Shown here in pieces: positions 53,294-62,154 of a stretch of 64,000 nt of DNA. Source of the DNA: Oscillatoriales cyanobacterium USR001 (lineage in GTDB: Bacteria; Cyanobacteriota; Cyanobacteriia; Cyanobacteriales; Microcoleaceae); assembly GCA_001698425.1 (NCBI GenBank), contig MBRE01000085.1:1-64000 (forward strand). The letters run 5' to 3'. The notes beneath the pieces were generated by a model, which was not told the DNA's origin, did not search any database, and saw only the letters and a program-made list of their open reading frames with translations. How positions within the stretch are numbered: position 1 is the first letter of the stretch; each line of letters opens with the position of its first letter. The position numbers and the translations under genes were made by a program.

Positions 53294-55210
53294 CTAGGTG
53301 GAAAGTTGAGTAGTGGCGGGAAGTGCGATCGCAAATTCTGCACCCGCACCCGGAGAGGAAATAATCTCAATTTTCCCTCGATGTTTTTCAACAATTTGGT
53401 AACAAATTGCCAGTCCGATCCCAGTACCTTTCCCCGGTTCTTTGGTTGTAAAAAAGGGGTCAAATACTTTATTTTGGATTGCCGGTGAAATACCAGGGCC
53501 ATTATCACAAATTCGCACTAGAATTTTGCCAGCGTCCAGTTTTTTAGTTTGAATTAAAATTTGAGGCTTTCGATCGATTGTACAATCCTTTTCTGCTAGT
53601 TCTTCTAGTGCATCGATCGCATTTACTAAAATATTTAAAAATACTTGGTTTAACTGTGCAGGATAACACTCTATTGGTGGCAAATCTCCATATTCTTTAA
53701 TCACTTCAATTCTATCCTTGAGCCTACTATTAAGAATCAATAATGTGCTATCAATCCCTTCGTGGATATCGACTAATTTCGTTTGAGCTTCATCTAATCG
53801 AGAGAAGTTTCGCAAAGACAAAACTATTTGCCGGATACGATCGGAACCTATTTTCATAGATTGAAGCATATTTAGCAAATCTTCAGTGATAAATTCTAGC
53901 TCTATTTTTTCTATTTCTTCTCTGATAATCTCGCTAGGTTCTGAGTATTCTTCCTGATAAAGACTGACTAAATTAAACAAGTCTAAAATATACTGGTTAG
54001 CGTGTTCTAAGTTGCCATAAATAAAGTTAATTGGATTATTGATTTCATGGGCAATACCCGCCACCATTTGCCCTAAACTAGACATTTTTTCAGTTTGAAT
54101 TAAGTGCGTTTGGGTGTGTTTCAATTGGTGTAGCGTTTCTCTAAGTTCCTCGGTTCTTTCCTCTACTCGCTCCTCTAAAGTTTGGCGAGATAGCTCTAAT
54201 TCATTGGTGTATTCTGCAATCCATTGTACTAATTGATTGATGGTTTTGGCTAGGGTTCCTACTTCGTCTTCAGTTGTAACTGGTGCTTGCAAATCAAAGT
54301 TTCCTTGCTGGGTAATCTTTTGGGCAACATTGGTTACAGCTTGCAGGGGAATCGCGATCGCGCGACTGGTACGAAGAGCGAGAAAAATCGCAATTCCTAC
54401 TGACACTAATATACTGACTAATATAATTTTAGATCGCAACTTTTCGGCTTGATTAAAATTAATATATGCTTTTTCTTGCTGGGATTTAGCTATCTCAATA
54501 ATCAAACTCAAACTCTCTGAAAGTCGTTCAAATTTAACATCTATTTTAACTGCTTTATCCTCTCTAATTAAATCTAATACTTGCTGCTGTGCTGCTTTAA
54601 CTTCCTCTCGTTTGAGTGAGGAAGCATTGATTTGTTGCCAAAAAAGTTTGATTAATTGACTATAGGATTCTGTGGTATTTGCGTAACCGCTTAATAATTC
54701 CTTTAACTGAGTATAATTTACTGTTAGTTCTCTGGAATTTTCTTTGCTAAAAGAGTCTATTTTCGCAATATTTGTATTAACTTTATTCATATCGCTCAAA
54801 AACTTAGAAACTTCATATTCAAACCAAATTGAATCTCCCAAAACAGAGATTAGCCGTTTGGGATGGGATTGTACTGCTTGTACAGAATATTCTAAATCTC
54901 TGAGCAGATGTTGTTGTTCGTCGGCAAAGTTTAGAGCTTGGAAAGCTTGTCTTTGATAATAGTCTCCACAACTTATTCCGATGGTTGTTCCTAATACGGC
55001 TACTCCAATTGCTAGGGAGTAGCCATAAGTGATTTTTTTGGCAATACTTAAACGAGAAATAAACTGGTTAATCGCGGTAAAAGGAGTTTTTTTGAGGAGA
55101 TTTTTGCAATTATTTTCGCTCTCAACGATCGCCGTATTTTTATTTCCTCTAATTACGGTAAGGTGATTAAGTCGCGCAGCTACTTTTTCCCCTGATTTTA
55201 TTTTTTGCAT
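53294..55210 (-). CDS. Membrane histidine kinase with HAMP domain
   Basis: The protein has 638 residues. Two transmembrane helices (about 60-82 and 266-288) frame a periplasmic helical sensor of about 180 residues; then HAMP (about 290-340), a coiled coil, HisKA with GIAHEINNPINFIYGN, and HATPase_c with FLNILVNAIDALEE, RICDNGPGIS and GKGTGIGLAICY. It lies 57 bases downstream of the gene for a PhnD-like lipoprotein, in the same direction, so the lipoprotein may be its ligand-binding partner. Confidence 0.88.
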   Translation of the reverse strand: MQKIKSGEKVAARLNHLTVIRGNKNTAIVESENNCKNLLKKTPFTAINQFISRLSIAKKITYGYSLAIGVAVLGTTIGISCGDYYQRQAFQALNFADEQQHLLRDLEYSVQAVQSHPKRLISVLGDSIWFEYEVSKFLSDMNKVNTNIAKIDSFSKENSRELTVNYTQLKELLSGYANTTESYSQLIKLFWQQINASSLKREEVKAAQQQVLDLIREDKAVKIDVKFERLSESLSLIIEIAKSQQEKAYINFNQAEKLRSKIILVSILVSVGIAIFLALRTSRAIAIPLQAVTNVAQKITQQGNFDLQAPVTTEDEVGTLAKTINQLVQWIAEYTNELELSRQTLEERVEERTEELRETLHQLKHTQTHLIQTEKMSSLGQMVAGIAHEINNPINFIYGNLEHANQYILDLFNLVSLYQEEYSEPSEIIREEIEKIELEFITEDLLNMLQSMKIGSDRIRQIVLSLRNFSRLDEAQTKLVDIHEGIDSTLLILNSRLKDRIEVIKEYGDLPPIECYPAQLNQVFLNILVNAIDALEELAEKDCTIDRKPQILIQTKKLDAGKILVRICDNGPGISPAIQNKVFDPFFTTKEPGKGTGIGLAICYQIVEKHRGKIEIISSPGAGAEFAIALPATTQLST

Positions 55211-55267
55211 GGTTCCGGTCTGAGTTAATGTTTAATTAAGTTTATTTTTTTCATTGGATTTTTAGTT

Positions 55268-56158
55268 TTAAAAGACTTTTCCCTGACCAATAGCTTTATA
55301 AACTTCGCGAATCATGTCATAGTCGCTGTCATTTGCTGGCAGTAGTTTAGAGCCTTTGTATTTATCGTTAGCTTTGCTGGTTAAAATTGCTTCAATTAGT
55401 TTATCTTGATTTTTTACCATGCGATCGCGGATTTTTTCTACAAAGTCCGGTGACAAGTCACTACTAGCAACAAATAAGTCATTAGGTAAAGGTTTTCCTG
55501 TAGCAATTATCCGAAAATCGCTCTCGGATAATTTGTTATTGGCGAGAGCATCCTTATATCTATTTAAACCAATTGCTAAGGCATCTACTTCACCATTTTT
55601 GAGCGCTAGTAAACCCTTTTTCCCTAACATTGAGATTTTCACATCAGATTGAGGATTTAAACCACCATCAAGGAGAATTTTAACTGGTCCTAGATGCCCT
55701 CCAGTTGAACCGATTTCCCACATGGCGATGGTTTTGCCTTTCAATTGTTCTAGTGAATTAATCTCGCTTTTGGTAGGAACAAGAATAATTGAGTGATAGT
55801 CTGGACGGGTGATCGCAACGACCGGAACGGCATTGGTTCTAGCCCGAATAATTGTATATTCAGATGGACCTGTTAAAACTAATTTTACTTGTCCTGACTG
55901 GATGGCTACGGCTCCGGCAATATAGCTATCAACTGGATAAAAGTCAATTTTTTTTCCTAAAATTTCTTGAAGAGTTGTCCGAAATAACTCATAGTTTTGC
56001 TGCAAATCTTCCATGCCCTGAATATCGGTGACGGCAAACTTTAGGGTGTCTGGTTCGTTGGTGGCTAAACTGGAAGAATTATTGTTTGGTTGGTTGACTG
56101 TGGCAGAGCAACTTGCTAAAAATAATAGAGATAACTCAACAAAATGCCGCCGTTTCAT
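55268..56158 (-). CDS. PhnD-like phosphate/phosphonate-binding lipoprotein
   Basis: The protein has 296 residues. A lipoprotein signal with lipobox FLASC (residues 13-17) is followed by a type II periplasmic binding fold of the PhnD/PtxB family: LKFAVTDIQGMEDL, VLTGPSEYTIIRAR, GKTIAMWEIGSTGGHLGPV and ALKNGEVDALAIGLNRY. No ABC permease or ATPase gene is adjacent; the next gene is a membrane histidine kinase. It is therefore probably a sensor or scavenging component. Ligands such as phosphonate, phosphite or phosphate are possible. Confidence 0.85.
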   Translation of the reverse strand: MKRRHFVELSLLFLASCSATVNQPNNNSSSLATNEPDTLKFAVTDIQGMEDLQQNYELFRTTLQEILGKKIDFYPVDSYIAGAVAIQSGQVKLVLTGPSEYTIIRARTNAVPVVAITRPDYHSIILVPTKSEINSLEQLKGKTIAMWEIGSTGGHLGPVKILLDGGLNPQSDVKISMLGKKGLLALKNGEVDALAIGLNRYKDALANNKLSESDFRIIATGKPLPNDLFVASSDLSPDFVEKIRDRMVKNQDKLIEAILTSKANDKYKGSKLLPANDSDYDMIREVYKAIGQGKVF

Positions 56159-56295
56159 AAATTTTAGTGTATTTAGTCACATTTTCAATGTCTATTGCGA
56201 TCATAAGCTATTTGGGATTGATTGTAATTAAGATAGATTTATCCTTTGGTTAAACTTCAATTAAATAACGCGATCGCGTTATTTATTATCTATCT

Positions 56296-56985
56296 TTAAG
56301 TGTTAGTATTTTGAGCGTAAGATAAGGGATCTTTTAATCCTAATTCTTCAAAGGCGGCGAGACGCAAGCGACAAGAATCGCAAAGACCGCAAGCTATTTC
56401 GCCACCGGCATAGCATGACCAAGTTTTTTCCCAAGGTACGCCTAATTTATTACCTAATTTAATAATTTCTGTCTTTTTTAGGTTAATTAATGGTGCTACA
56501 ATAGAGATAGGATTACCTTCTATTCCCTGTTTTGTTCCTAGTCGAAATACTTCCTGCATGGCTTGGATATAATCGGGGCGACAGTCTGGATAACCGGAGT
56601 AGTCTAGGGCGTTAACGCCGATGTAAATTCGTTGTGCGTTGAGGGTTTCAGCCCAGGCGAGGGCAAAACTGAGGAAGATGGTATTTCGGGCGGGGACATA
56701 GGTGATGGGGATGGTTTCGGACATTCGATCGAGGGTGCGATCGCGAGGATAATCTATTTTTCGATCGGTTAATGCGGAGCCGCCCCAAAGGGTAAGATCG
56801 AAGGATACGATTTGATGTTGGTTAATGCCTGCGGAATGCGCGATCGCTTTGGCTGATTCTAATTCTCGTCGATGTCTTTGTTGGTAGTCGAAGGAAATAG
56901 CATAGCTTTCCCAGCCATCGGCTTGAGCTTGATATAAGACGGTAGAAGAGTCTAATCCGCCAGATAATAAAATAACTGCTTTCAC
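56296..56985 (-). CDS. queC: 7-cyano-7-deazaguanine synthase QueC
   Basis: The protein has 229 residues, normal length, from a GTG start with GAGGT upstream. The PP-loop SGGLDSSTVLYQA is at the N-terminus, SFDYQQRH follows, and the zinc site CYAGGEIACGLCDSC is near the C-terminus. It converts 7-carboxy-7-deazaguanine to preQ0 with ammonia and ATP, for queuosine synthesis or 7-deazaguanine DNA modification. No other que or dpd genes are nearby and no preQ1 riboswitch is seen upstream. Confidence 0.95.
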   Translation of the reverse strand: MKAVILLSGGLDSSTVLYQAQADGWESYAISFDYQQRHRRELESAKAIAHSAGINQHQIVSFDLTLWGGSALTDRKIDYPRDRTLDRMSETIPITYVPARNTIFLSFALAWAETLNAQRIYIGVNALDYSGYPDCRPDYIQAMQEVFRLGTKQGIEGNPISIVAPLINLKKTEIIKLGNKLGVPWEKTWSCYAGGEIACGLCDSCRLRLAAFEELGLKDPLSYAQNTNT

Positions 56986-57147
56986 TTAGAATTACCTCAA
57001 TTAACTTAGTTTCTGAATACATTTTAAATAATTCATGCTTTTTTGGCACAAAACTTAGCACTTATTGTAAAAAAACTTCATGTCTTGACCAAAATTTTAG
57101 ATTAAGCTAGGAAGTGAGACACCAAGAGGTTTAGAGGTTCAGTAAAA

Positions 57148-57654
57148 ATGATAAGTATTCCTTGGAAAGTTGAATTGAGTAAATCGCGCTGGCAGACAAT
57201 TGTTATTTTTTCTTTAGCTTTCTGGCTGAGCGGTAGTTTGATTTTGGATTTGGTAATTATGCCTAGTCTGTATGTTTCTGGAATGATTAATTCTTCTGGA
57301 TTCGCGATCGCGGGCAATCTGATTTTTTCGGCATTTAACCGTGTTGAGTTGCTATGTGCAGCTTTGGGGATGACGGGTATTCTAGTTTTAAGTAGTTCGC
57401 CAACTGACTCCGGTAAGGGGAGTCGCATTGCAATTTTATTATCTTTTATTCTTTTGGCGATCGCTTTGATTTGTACCTACACTTTAACTCCTCAGATGAC
57501 TGCCTTGGGGGTTGACCTCAATTTGTTTGAATCGGTTACAGAAGTCCCCTCAGAAATGAATTTGCTACACGGAAGTTATTTCGGATTAGAAGCAATTAAG
57601 TTAGCTGTGGGTGCGACTTTGATCGGTTGGTGTTATCGGCATCAAGCTGTTTAA
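57148..57654 (+). CDS. Four-helix membrane protein (DUF4149-like)
   Basis: The protein has 168 residues with four hydrophobic helices (about 17-40, 66-84, 93-112, 143-160). WLSGSLILDLVIMPSLY in helix 1 and the LHGSYFGLEAIKL segment near the end match the DUF4149/TMEM205-like pattern. Function unknown. AGGTTCAG gives a weak ribosome binding site. It stands alone, divergent from queC. Confidence 0.65.
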   Translation: MISIPWKVELSKSRWQTIVIFSLAFWLSGSLILDLVIMPSLYVSGMINSSGFAIAGNLIFSAFNRVELLCAALGMTGILVLSSSPTDSGKGSRIAILLSFILLAIALICTYTLTPQMTALGVDLNLFESVTEVPSEMNLLHGSYFGLEAIKLAVGATLIGWCYRHQAV

Positions 57655-57684
57655 TTGACTACACAACGGGCATCGTTAAAAAAG

Positions 57685-57745
57685 GTATGTAGTTGCGCTT
57701 TAGCGCTCTTAGGCCATGAAAGAGCGCTGAAGCGCAACTACATAC
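57685..57745. repeat. Long inverted repeat, 26-bp arms
   Basis: GTATGTAGTTGCGCTTTAGC (57685-57704) and the rest of the left arm pair with the right arm ending at 57745 around a 9-base loop, with one mismatch. The GCGCTTTAGCGCT core is shared with the palindrome at 37591-37632, so both may be one REP family. It may terminate the upstream gene. Confidence 0.6.
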
Positions 57746-57833
57746 TTAAAATTTAACCCTACCCCAACTTTATGTCCTAACGATCTTGGTATTTGCTATA
57801 GTTAAATTTAATCAGCTAGATAGGAGAAAGATC

Positions 57834-58415
57834 GTGCCACTAATGACGATTAAGGATTTAGAAGAAGTACAAGCAAATTTGTCCGCAGCCGGACATGATT
57901 ATCAGTTAGAACTAGAAGAGGGTAAAATTATTATCATGGGGCCATCAGATATTGTATCTAGCGAGATTTCTGCTGAATTTCTGCGTTTACTGGGAAACTG
58001 GGTAAAACCGCGCCGGTTAGGACGGTTGTTTGACTCCGCAGGTGGTTTCATTATGCCAGATACTAATCTTAAAGCACCTGATGTTTCTTTTGTTCAGGCT
58101 TCTCGTCTCCTCCAAAGTCCTCGTTATTTTGGAGAGTTAGTACCAGATTTAGTGGTGGAAATTAAATCTCAAAGCGACAGGATTAAAACTTTAGAAAAAA
58201 AGATTCAAAGGTTTATAGAGTTAGGTGCAAAAGTTGGCATTCTTATCGATCCTGATGCTGAAACATTAACGGTTTATCGCTCCACTGGGGAGCCAACTGA
58301 GTTAAATAATGATGATGTATTGACAATTCCCGAACTTTTTCCAGGTTGGGAATTGCCAATTTTGGAACTGTGGCCGCCAATTTTTACCGAGGCGGAATCT
58401 GAATCAACCATCTAG
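57834..58415 (+). CDS. Uma2-family (DUF820) endonuclease-like protein
   Basis: The protein has 193 residues from GTG 57834 with AGGAG seven bases upstream. The family signature is YQLELEEGKIIIMGPSD, GRLFDSAGGFIMPDTNLKAPDVSFV and DLVVEIKSQSDRIKTLEKKIQRF, with the D-x(n)-E-x-K catalytic pattern intact, unlike the copy at 21867. It is 90 bases upstream of the RloAB pair. The role of Uma2 proteins is not settled. Confidence 0.88.
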   Translation: MPLMTIKDLEEVQANLSAAGHDYQLELEEGKIIIMGPSDIVSSEISAEFLRLLGNWVKPRRLGRLFDSAGGFIMPDTNLKAPDVSFVQASRLLQSPRYFGELVPDLVVEIKSQSDRIKTLEKKIQRFIELGAKVGILIDPDAETLTVYRSTGEPTELNNDDVLTIPELFPGWELPILELWPPIFTEAESESTI

Positions 58416-58455
58416 CTCAAGCTTTTCCCAGTGATTCAGGAAGCCCTGATTAGGG

Positions 58456-58479
58456 TATAATTATCGTGAATAAGTCACG
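58456..58479 (+). promoter_or_regulatory. TATAAT box with overlapping palindrome before rloA
   Basis: TATAAT (58456-58461) is followed by CGTGA-ATAAG-TCACG (58465-58479), 27 bases before the rloA start. The palindrome at the expected transcription start suggests an operator. No good -35 box is seen. Confidence 0.4.
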
Positions 58480-58505
58480 TAAAATAGCCTAACGGAAGCC
58501 AAATC

Positions 58506-59816
58506 ATGCTTGTAGACTTTACAGTTGAGAACTATCGCTCTATCAAAGAGCCTGTCACTCTTAGCGCAGTGGCACAGCGTTCTCGTCAGGGTAGTCAAAG
58601 CAGCAAGAATAAGCGAACTAAGACAGATAATGAGATTACACCGGGATACCAAGTTGAAGGATGGGACATTGAAATTTTACCTGTTTTAGCAATTTTTGGT
58701 GCTAATGCTTCAGGTAAAAGTAATGTGATTCAAGCTTTAGATTATTTGCTACTACTTATGGCTCATGGTAGTCAAGAGTTAGCAGGAACTTCGCGTTTAT
58801 TTAAGTATGCAAAACCTACGCCTTTTAGATTAGATGGTACTTCTTCTAAAGAACCGACACGCTTTGAACTCCGAACACTGTTCAATAATAATATTTACAC
58901 TTATTCTTTAGCAATTAATCAAAATCTTATAATCTCAGAAAGTTTAGAGTATAAACTTGCCGAAACAAAGCGTTCTCGGATTTTATTTCAACGGATATGG
59001 AATGAAGAGTCAAAGAAAAATAAATGGAAAAATGGCTCGGATTTCTCTGGTTCTCATATTCAGCTTCAAAAAAGTGTTAGAGATAACGAATCATTTATCA
59101 GCATATTATTAAAACTTGAAGTAACTGTGGTTGAGCCATTATGTATGTGGCTCAGAAATCGCTGGCCAGGAATTAGCTTAGGAAATGAATCCTACGACCT
59201 TTTTAATACAGTGACCTTATATAACGCAACTATTTCTACATCATTGCAGTTTCACAAAAAAGCCTTAAAGATCATCAAAAAATTTGATACTGGGCTTTCG
59301 GGGATACAGATTCAAAAGAAAGAAGATGAGAACTTTGAGTTTGATATATATGCTTTACATAAGACTAATGAAGGAAATGAAATTCGATGGTCTTTTGAAG
59401 AGGAATCTCTCGGTACTCAGCGACTTCTTAGTCTCGCATATCGGATGATTTTAGTTTTTTATACAGGTGATTTAATACTAATTGATGAATTGGGAAATAA
59501 TATACATCCCAATATTGTCCGTAGTATTGTTAGAATGTTTCAGAATCCTAAAATGAATCCGAAACATGGACAGCTAATTCTTACCAGCCATGACAATACA
59601 TTGCAGAGAAATAATTTGCTAAGACGAGATCAGCTTTGGTTTACACAAAAGCGTTCTGACCAAAGTACAGAGTTATATCCATTAACAGATTTCCATGTGC
59701 GGAATGATTTGGCAATTGATAAAGCTTATTTAGATGGCAGATTTGGGGCAGTTCCTTTTTTACCATCTGATGAAGAAATGATTTTGCAAGGTGAAGAGAA
59801 GTGTCAAGAAAGTTAA
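58506..59816 (+). CDS. rloA: RloA-type AAA ATPase (AbiLi-like)
   Basis: The protein has 436 residues and is an ABC/SMC-like ATPase. It starts with VENYRSIKEPVTLS, has Walker A FGANASGKSNVIQAL (about 64-78), a signature-like EEESLGTQRLLSLA, Walker B LILIDELGNNIHP and an H-loop LILTSHDN. This is the AAA_15/RloA family. It overlaps the following gene by 16 bases. RloA/RloB pairs are often found in restriction and phage-defence islands and correspond to the AbiLi/AbiLii abortive-infection pair; a defence role is inferred. Confidence 0.85.
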   Translation: MLVDFTVENYRSIKEPVTLSAVAQRSRQGSQSSKNKRTKTDNEITPGYQVEGWDIEILPVLAIFGANASGKSNVIQALDYLLLLMAHGSQELAGTSRLFKYAKPTPFRLDGTSSKEPTRFELRTLFNNNIYTYSLAINQNLIISESLEYKLAETKRSRILFQRIWNEESKKNKWKNGSDFSGSHIQLQKSVRDNESFISILLKLEVTVVEPLCMWLRNRWPGISLGNESYDLFNTVTLYNATISTSLQFHKKALKIIKKFDTGLSGIQIQKKEDENFEFDIYALHKTNEGNEIRWSFEEESLGTQRLLSLAYRMILVFYTGDLILIDELGNNIHPNIVRSIVRMFQNPKMNPKHGQLILTSHDNTLQRNNLLRRDQLWFTQKRSDQSTELYPLTDFHVRNDLAIDKAYLDGRFGAVPFLPSDEEMILQGEEKCQES

Positions 59817-60433
59817 ATCGTCAAAGACCAAGCAAAGAAATTAGTCAAAAAATATTGATTGCTTGCGAAGGAAGTAAGACAGAACCAGGTTATTTTGAAG
59901 GTATCCGCAGAGAGCTACGTCTTTCTACTCTAAACATTATTTTATTGCGTCATAGTGGTAGAACCGATCCACGTAGTATTATTGACTTGGCAATTGAAAA
60001 GCGCCAAGAAATGAAGCGAGAGAAAGGATGGATTAAAGGAGATCGAGCTTGGGCAGTTTTTGATGGAGATGAGCATATCGAGCAAAATTATGAAAATTGG
60101 CAAAGTGCAATTAATAGGGCTAAAAGTCAAGACATTAATCTGGCAATTACAAATCCATGTTTTGAGTTTTGGTATCTAATTCATTTTCGAGATTATTTTG
60201 CACAAATTACTCGCGATCGAGTGGTGAATTTGCTCGGAGAATATATTTCTAACTATGAAAAGTCAATGTGTCTTTACCCAAAACCATTAAAAGAGTTAAC
60301 TGCCCAAGCTATTCAACGTGCGGAGCGAATTGCAGAGCAAATTCAGCGTGATGAATTGCCTGAGTATTCAAATCCTTGTTGTAGTAAATTACCCGATCTT
60401 GTTCAAAGTATATTAAGTTTACAGACTCAATAA
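59801..60433 (+). CDS. rloB: RloB-family protein (AbiLii-like, Toprim-related)
   Basis: The protein has 210 residues. The RloB signature is complete: IACEGSKTEPGYFEGI (20-35, with the catalytic-type Glu), WAVFDGDEH (the DxD of a Toprim-like fold), and ITNPCFEFWYLIHF. The proposed activity is nucleolytic, controlled by the RloA ATPase. The start codon lies inside the end of rloA, so the two are translationally coupled. Confidence 0.85.
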   Translation: MSRKLNRQRPSKEISQKILIACEGSKTEPGYFEGIRRELRLSTLNIILLRHSGRTDPRSIIDLAIEKRQEMKREKGWIKGDRAWAVFDGDEHIEQNYENWQSAINRAKSQDINLAITNPCFEFWYLIHFRDYFAQITRDRVVNLLGEYISNYEKSMCLYPKPLKELTAQAIQRAERIAEQIQRDELPEYSNPCCSKLPDLVQSILSLQTQ

Positions 60434-60464
60434 AGTAGAGATTTTAATCGCTAAATTCAACAAA

Positions 60465-60758
60465 TTATTCCACTTCTTCAGGCGTATCTGACTTCGGCCA
60501 AAGTAAGCGTAAACCCATAATCGCAAATCCGATCGCGGCGATCGCTTTTACTAAACGAGTAGGAAATAACTCGGCCGCACCTTCCCCAACTAAAACTCCG
60601 ATTAAACTAGCTAATAATAAGGCGGCGGATGTACCCAAAAAGACGGCGCGGGGAGATGAGGAGCTACCACCAAGGGCGATCGCAGCTAATTGACTCTTAT
60701 CTCCCAATTCTGACAAAAATACTGCAATAAAACTTAATCCTAAAAGTTGCAAATCCAT
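60465..60758 (-). CDS. Half-size GDT1/UPF0016 manganese transporter, subunit 1
   Basis: The protein has 97 residues with three hydrophobic helices and one copy of the UPF0016 motif ELGDKSQL (17-24). GDT1/MneA proteins have two such halves in one chain; here the halves are encoded by two adjacent genes, as known for heterodimeric cyanobacterial forms. It should work with the next upstream gene product in Mn2+ (or Ca2+) transport. Confidence 0.85.
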   Translation of the reverse strand: MDLQLLGLSFIAVFLSELGDKSQLAAIALGGSSSSPRAVFLGTSAALLLASLIGVLVGEGAAELFPTRLVKAIAAIGFAIMGLRLLWPKSDTPEEVE

Positions 60759-60869
60759 AATTTGTTATTTGTTATTTGTTATTTGTTATTTGTTATTTGT
60801 TAACTGTTATTTGTTAACTGTTATTTGTTAACTGTTATTTGTTAACTGTTATTTGTTAACTGTTAACTG
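60759..60869. repeat. Heptanucleotide tandem repeats (TTATTTG, TTAACTG)
   Basis: 7-bp units fill the full gap between the two GDT1 half genes. They run from the stop of the upstream gene to the start of the downstream one. Confidence 0.85.
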
Positions 60870-61304
60870 TTAATGGAAAATTTCCCATGATAGCAGGACG
60901 GAAATGACTAATAAACTAATTCCTGCTAACTTTTCTAAGGTTTTAGGCTGAATTTTAGTCGCCAACCATTGACCTAATAATACACCCAATAAGCTAGTTA
61001 AAACTAATGCTGAACCTGCGCCGGCAAACACGATCCAGGGAGAGTGAGATTGAGCAGTCATCAACAAAACCGTTAACTGAGTTTTATCGCCAATTTCTGC
61101 TAAAAATATCGTCACAAAAGTTGAAGCAAAAATGCCCCATGCCTGAGAATTTTGTTTTTTTGGTGACTCAGTTGACTCATTCGTGATATCATTAACTAAA
61201 GCCGTATCAGAGGTTAATTCTGCTTCATTTAGTTGTGCAATTCCATCATTAGGAGGAACTGAGTCAGAAGCAGATAAGTTAGAAGGAACAGAAGACGATT
61301 CCAC
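60870..61304 (-). CDS. Half-size GDT1/UPF0016 manganese transporter, subunit 2
   Basis: The protein has 144 residues from a GTG start with AAGG upstream. A polar, Ser/Asp-rich N-terminal extension of about 55 residues precedes three hydrophobic helices with the motif EIGDKTQL (about 72-79). It forms the second half of the split GDT1 transporter. The acidic extension is absent from the partner and may have a metal-sensing or regulatory use, which is a guess. Confidence 0.85.
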   Translation of the reverse strand: MESSSVPSNLSASDSVPPNDGIAQLNEAELTSDTALVNDITNESTESPKKQNSQAWGIFASTFVTIFLAEIGDKTQLTVLLMTAQSHSPWIVFAGAGSALVLTSLLGVLLGQWLATKIQPKTLEKLAGISLLVISVLLSWEIFH

Positions 61305-61396
61305 AGGCTACCTTGCTAAGTGGTGTTGATTTCAAGCTTTAGTTATTCTTCCAGATTTTTACCTTAATTGCAACCCCACTAACCAAAAAATGACCG

Positions 61397-61765
61397 CTAA
61401 AGTTCGGGAAAGGCTAAAATGCCAACTTCCGAGTTAAACCGGATCATTTCCAAAGAGCGATCGCCATACATATCCTCAATGTGCTCCAGACAACATTCAA
61501 TGGCAAAATCATTGAGTTCTTCTGGCTCAATATTGTATAATTCCTGAAAAACATCCGTTTGCACCCGACAGAAGCGGGGGCGATCGTCATAAATTCTGCA
61601 TTCCCGTGTGGCGTGGTCAAAATTGATACACCATCCATCTTCCCCAACCAAGCTGAGGTAAATCTCCAATTGCTCTGGAGATAAATACTCATTCAAGTCG
61701 GGGCGATCGCTGGGATCGAGGTGACAACAAGCTCCACACTGCTTTACACAACGCCAATTAGCCAT
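61397..61765 (-). CDS. YkgJ-family cysteine-cluster protein
   Basis: The protein has about 122 residues from ATG 61765 (other in-frame starts at 61768 and 61813). CVKQCGACC near the N-terminus, WCINFD..TRECRIYDDRPRFCR and a later CC pair give the YkgJ (PF03692) Fe-S/zinc cluster pattern. Function unknown, conserved in cyanobacteria. It is upstream of and divergent from psb30. Confidence 0.85.
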   Translation of the reverse strand: MANWRCVKQCGACCHLDPSDRPDLNEYLSPEQLEIYLSLVGEDGWCINFDHATRECRIYDDRPRFCRVQTDVFQELYNIEPEELNDFAIECCLEHIEDMYGDRSLEMIRFNSEVGILAFPEL

Positions 61766-61959
61766 CATTAACAACCGTAGCTCAACATTTCTAACTGGGC
61801 AAGCCCACTTCAATATAGCCTTGATTTGATGAGTTTTTGCGTTTTGTTGAATTTTGTAAACTTACTTAAAAAAAAGGCGCGATCGCCAAGTAAAATCAGA
61901 AGCGAGTTTAATCACTCACTCAACTATCCAAACTTCCCTAACTCAAGTCGAGAAAAATA

Positions 61960-62100
61960 ATGGACTTTTTAACCGATATAGCCAACATCTTCAATTCCAT
62001 TAACTTTGAAGGCATTTTTAAGCTAGTGGCGCTGGCCGCAGTCGTGCTTTCTGGTCCTTTAGTCATTGTCTTACTGTCATTTCGCGGCGGCGATCTTTAA
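61960..62100 (+). CDS. psb30: Photosystem II protein Psb30 (Ycf12)
   Basis: The protein has 46 residues, too short for most gene finders. It consists of MDFLTDIANIFNSINFEGIF followed by one transmembrane helix and the conserved SGPLVIVLLSFRGGDL tail. Psb30 binds at the edge of photosystem II near cytochrome b559 and stabilises it. This gene shows the organism is an oxygenic phototroph. A terminator hairpin follows. Confidence 0.95.
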   Translation: MDFLTDIANIFNSINFEGIFKLVALAAVVLSGPLVIVLLSFRGGDL

Positions 62101-62118
62101 AAGTAGCAGGGGAATAGG

Positions 62119-62145
62119 GGAGAGATTTACTTCTTTTTTCTCTCC
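62119..62145 (+). terminator. Rho-independent terminator of psb30
   Basis: GGAGAGA (62119-62125) and TCTCTCC (62139-62145) form a stem followed by TATTTTTCC, 19 bases after the psb30 stop. Confidence 0.55.
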
Positions 62146-62154
62146 TATTTTTCC

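Noticed and set aside
56986-57147. preQ1 riboswitch before queC
   Set aside because: No recognisable preQ1 aptamer pattern in the leader.
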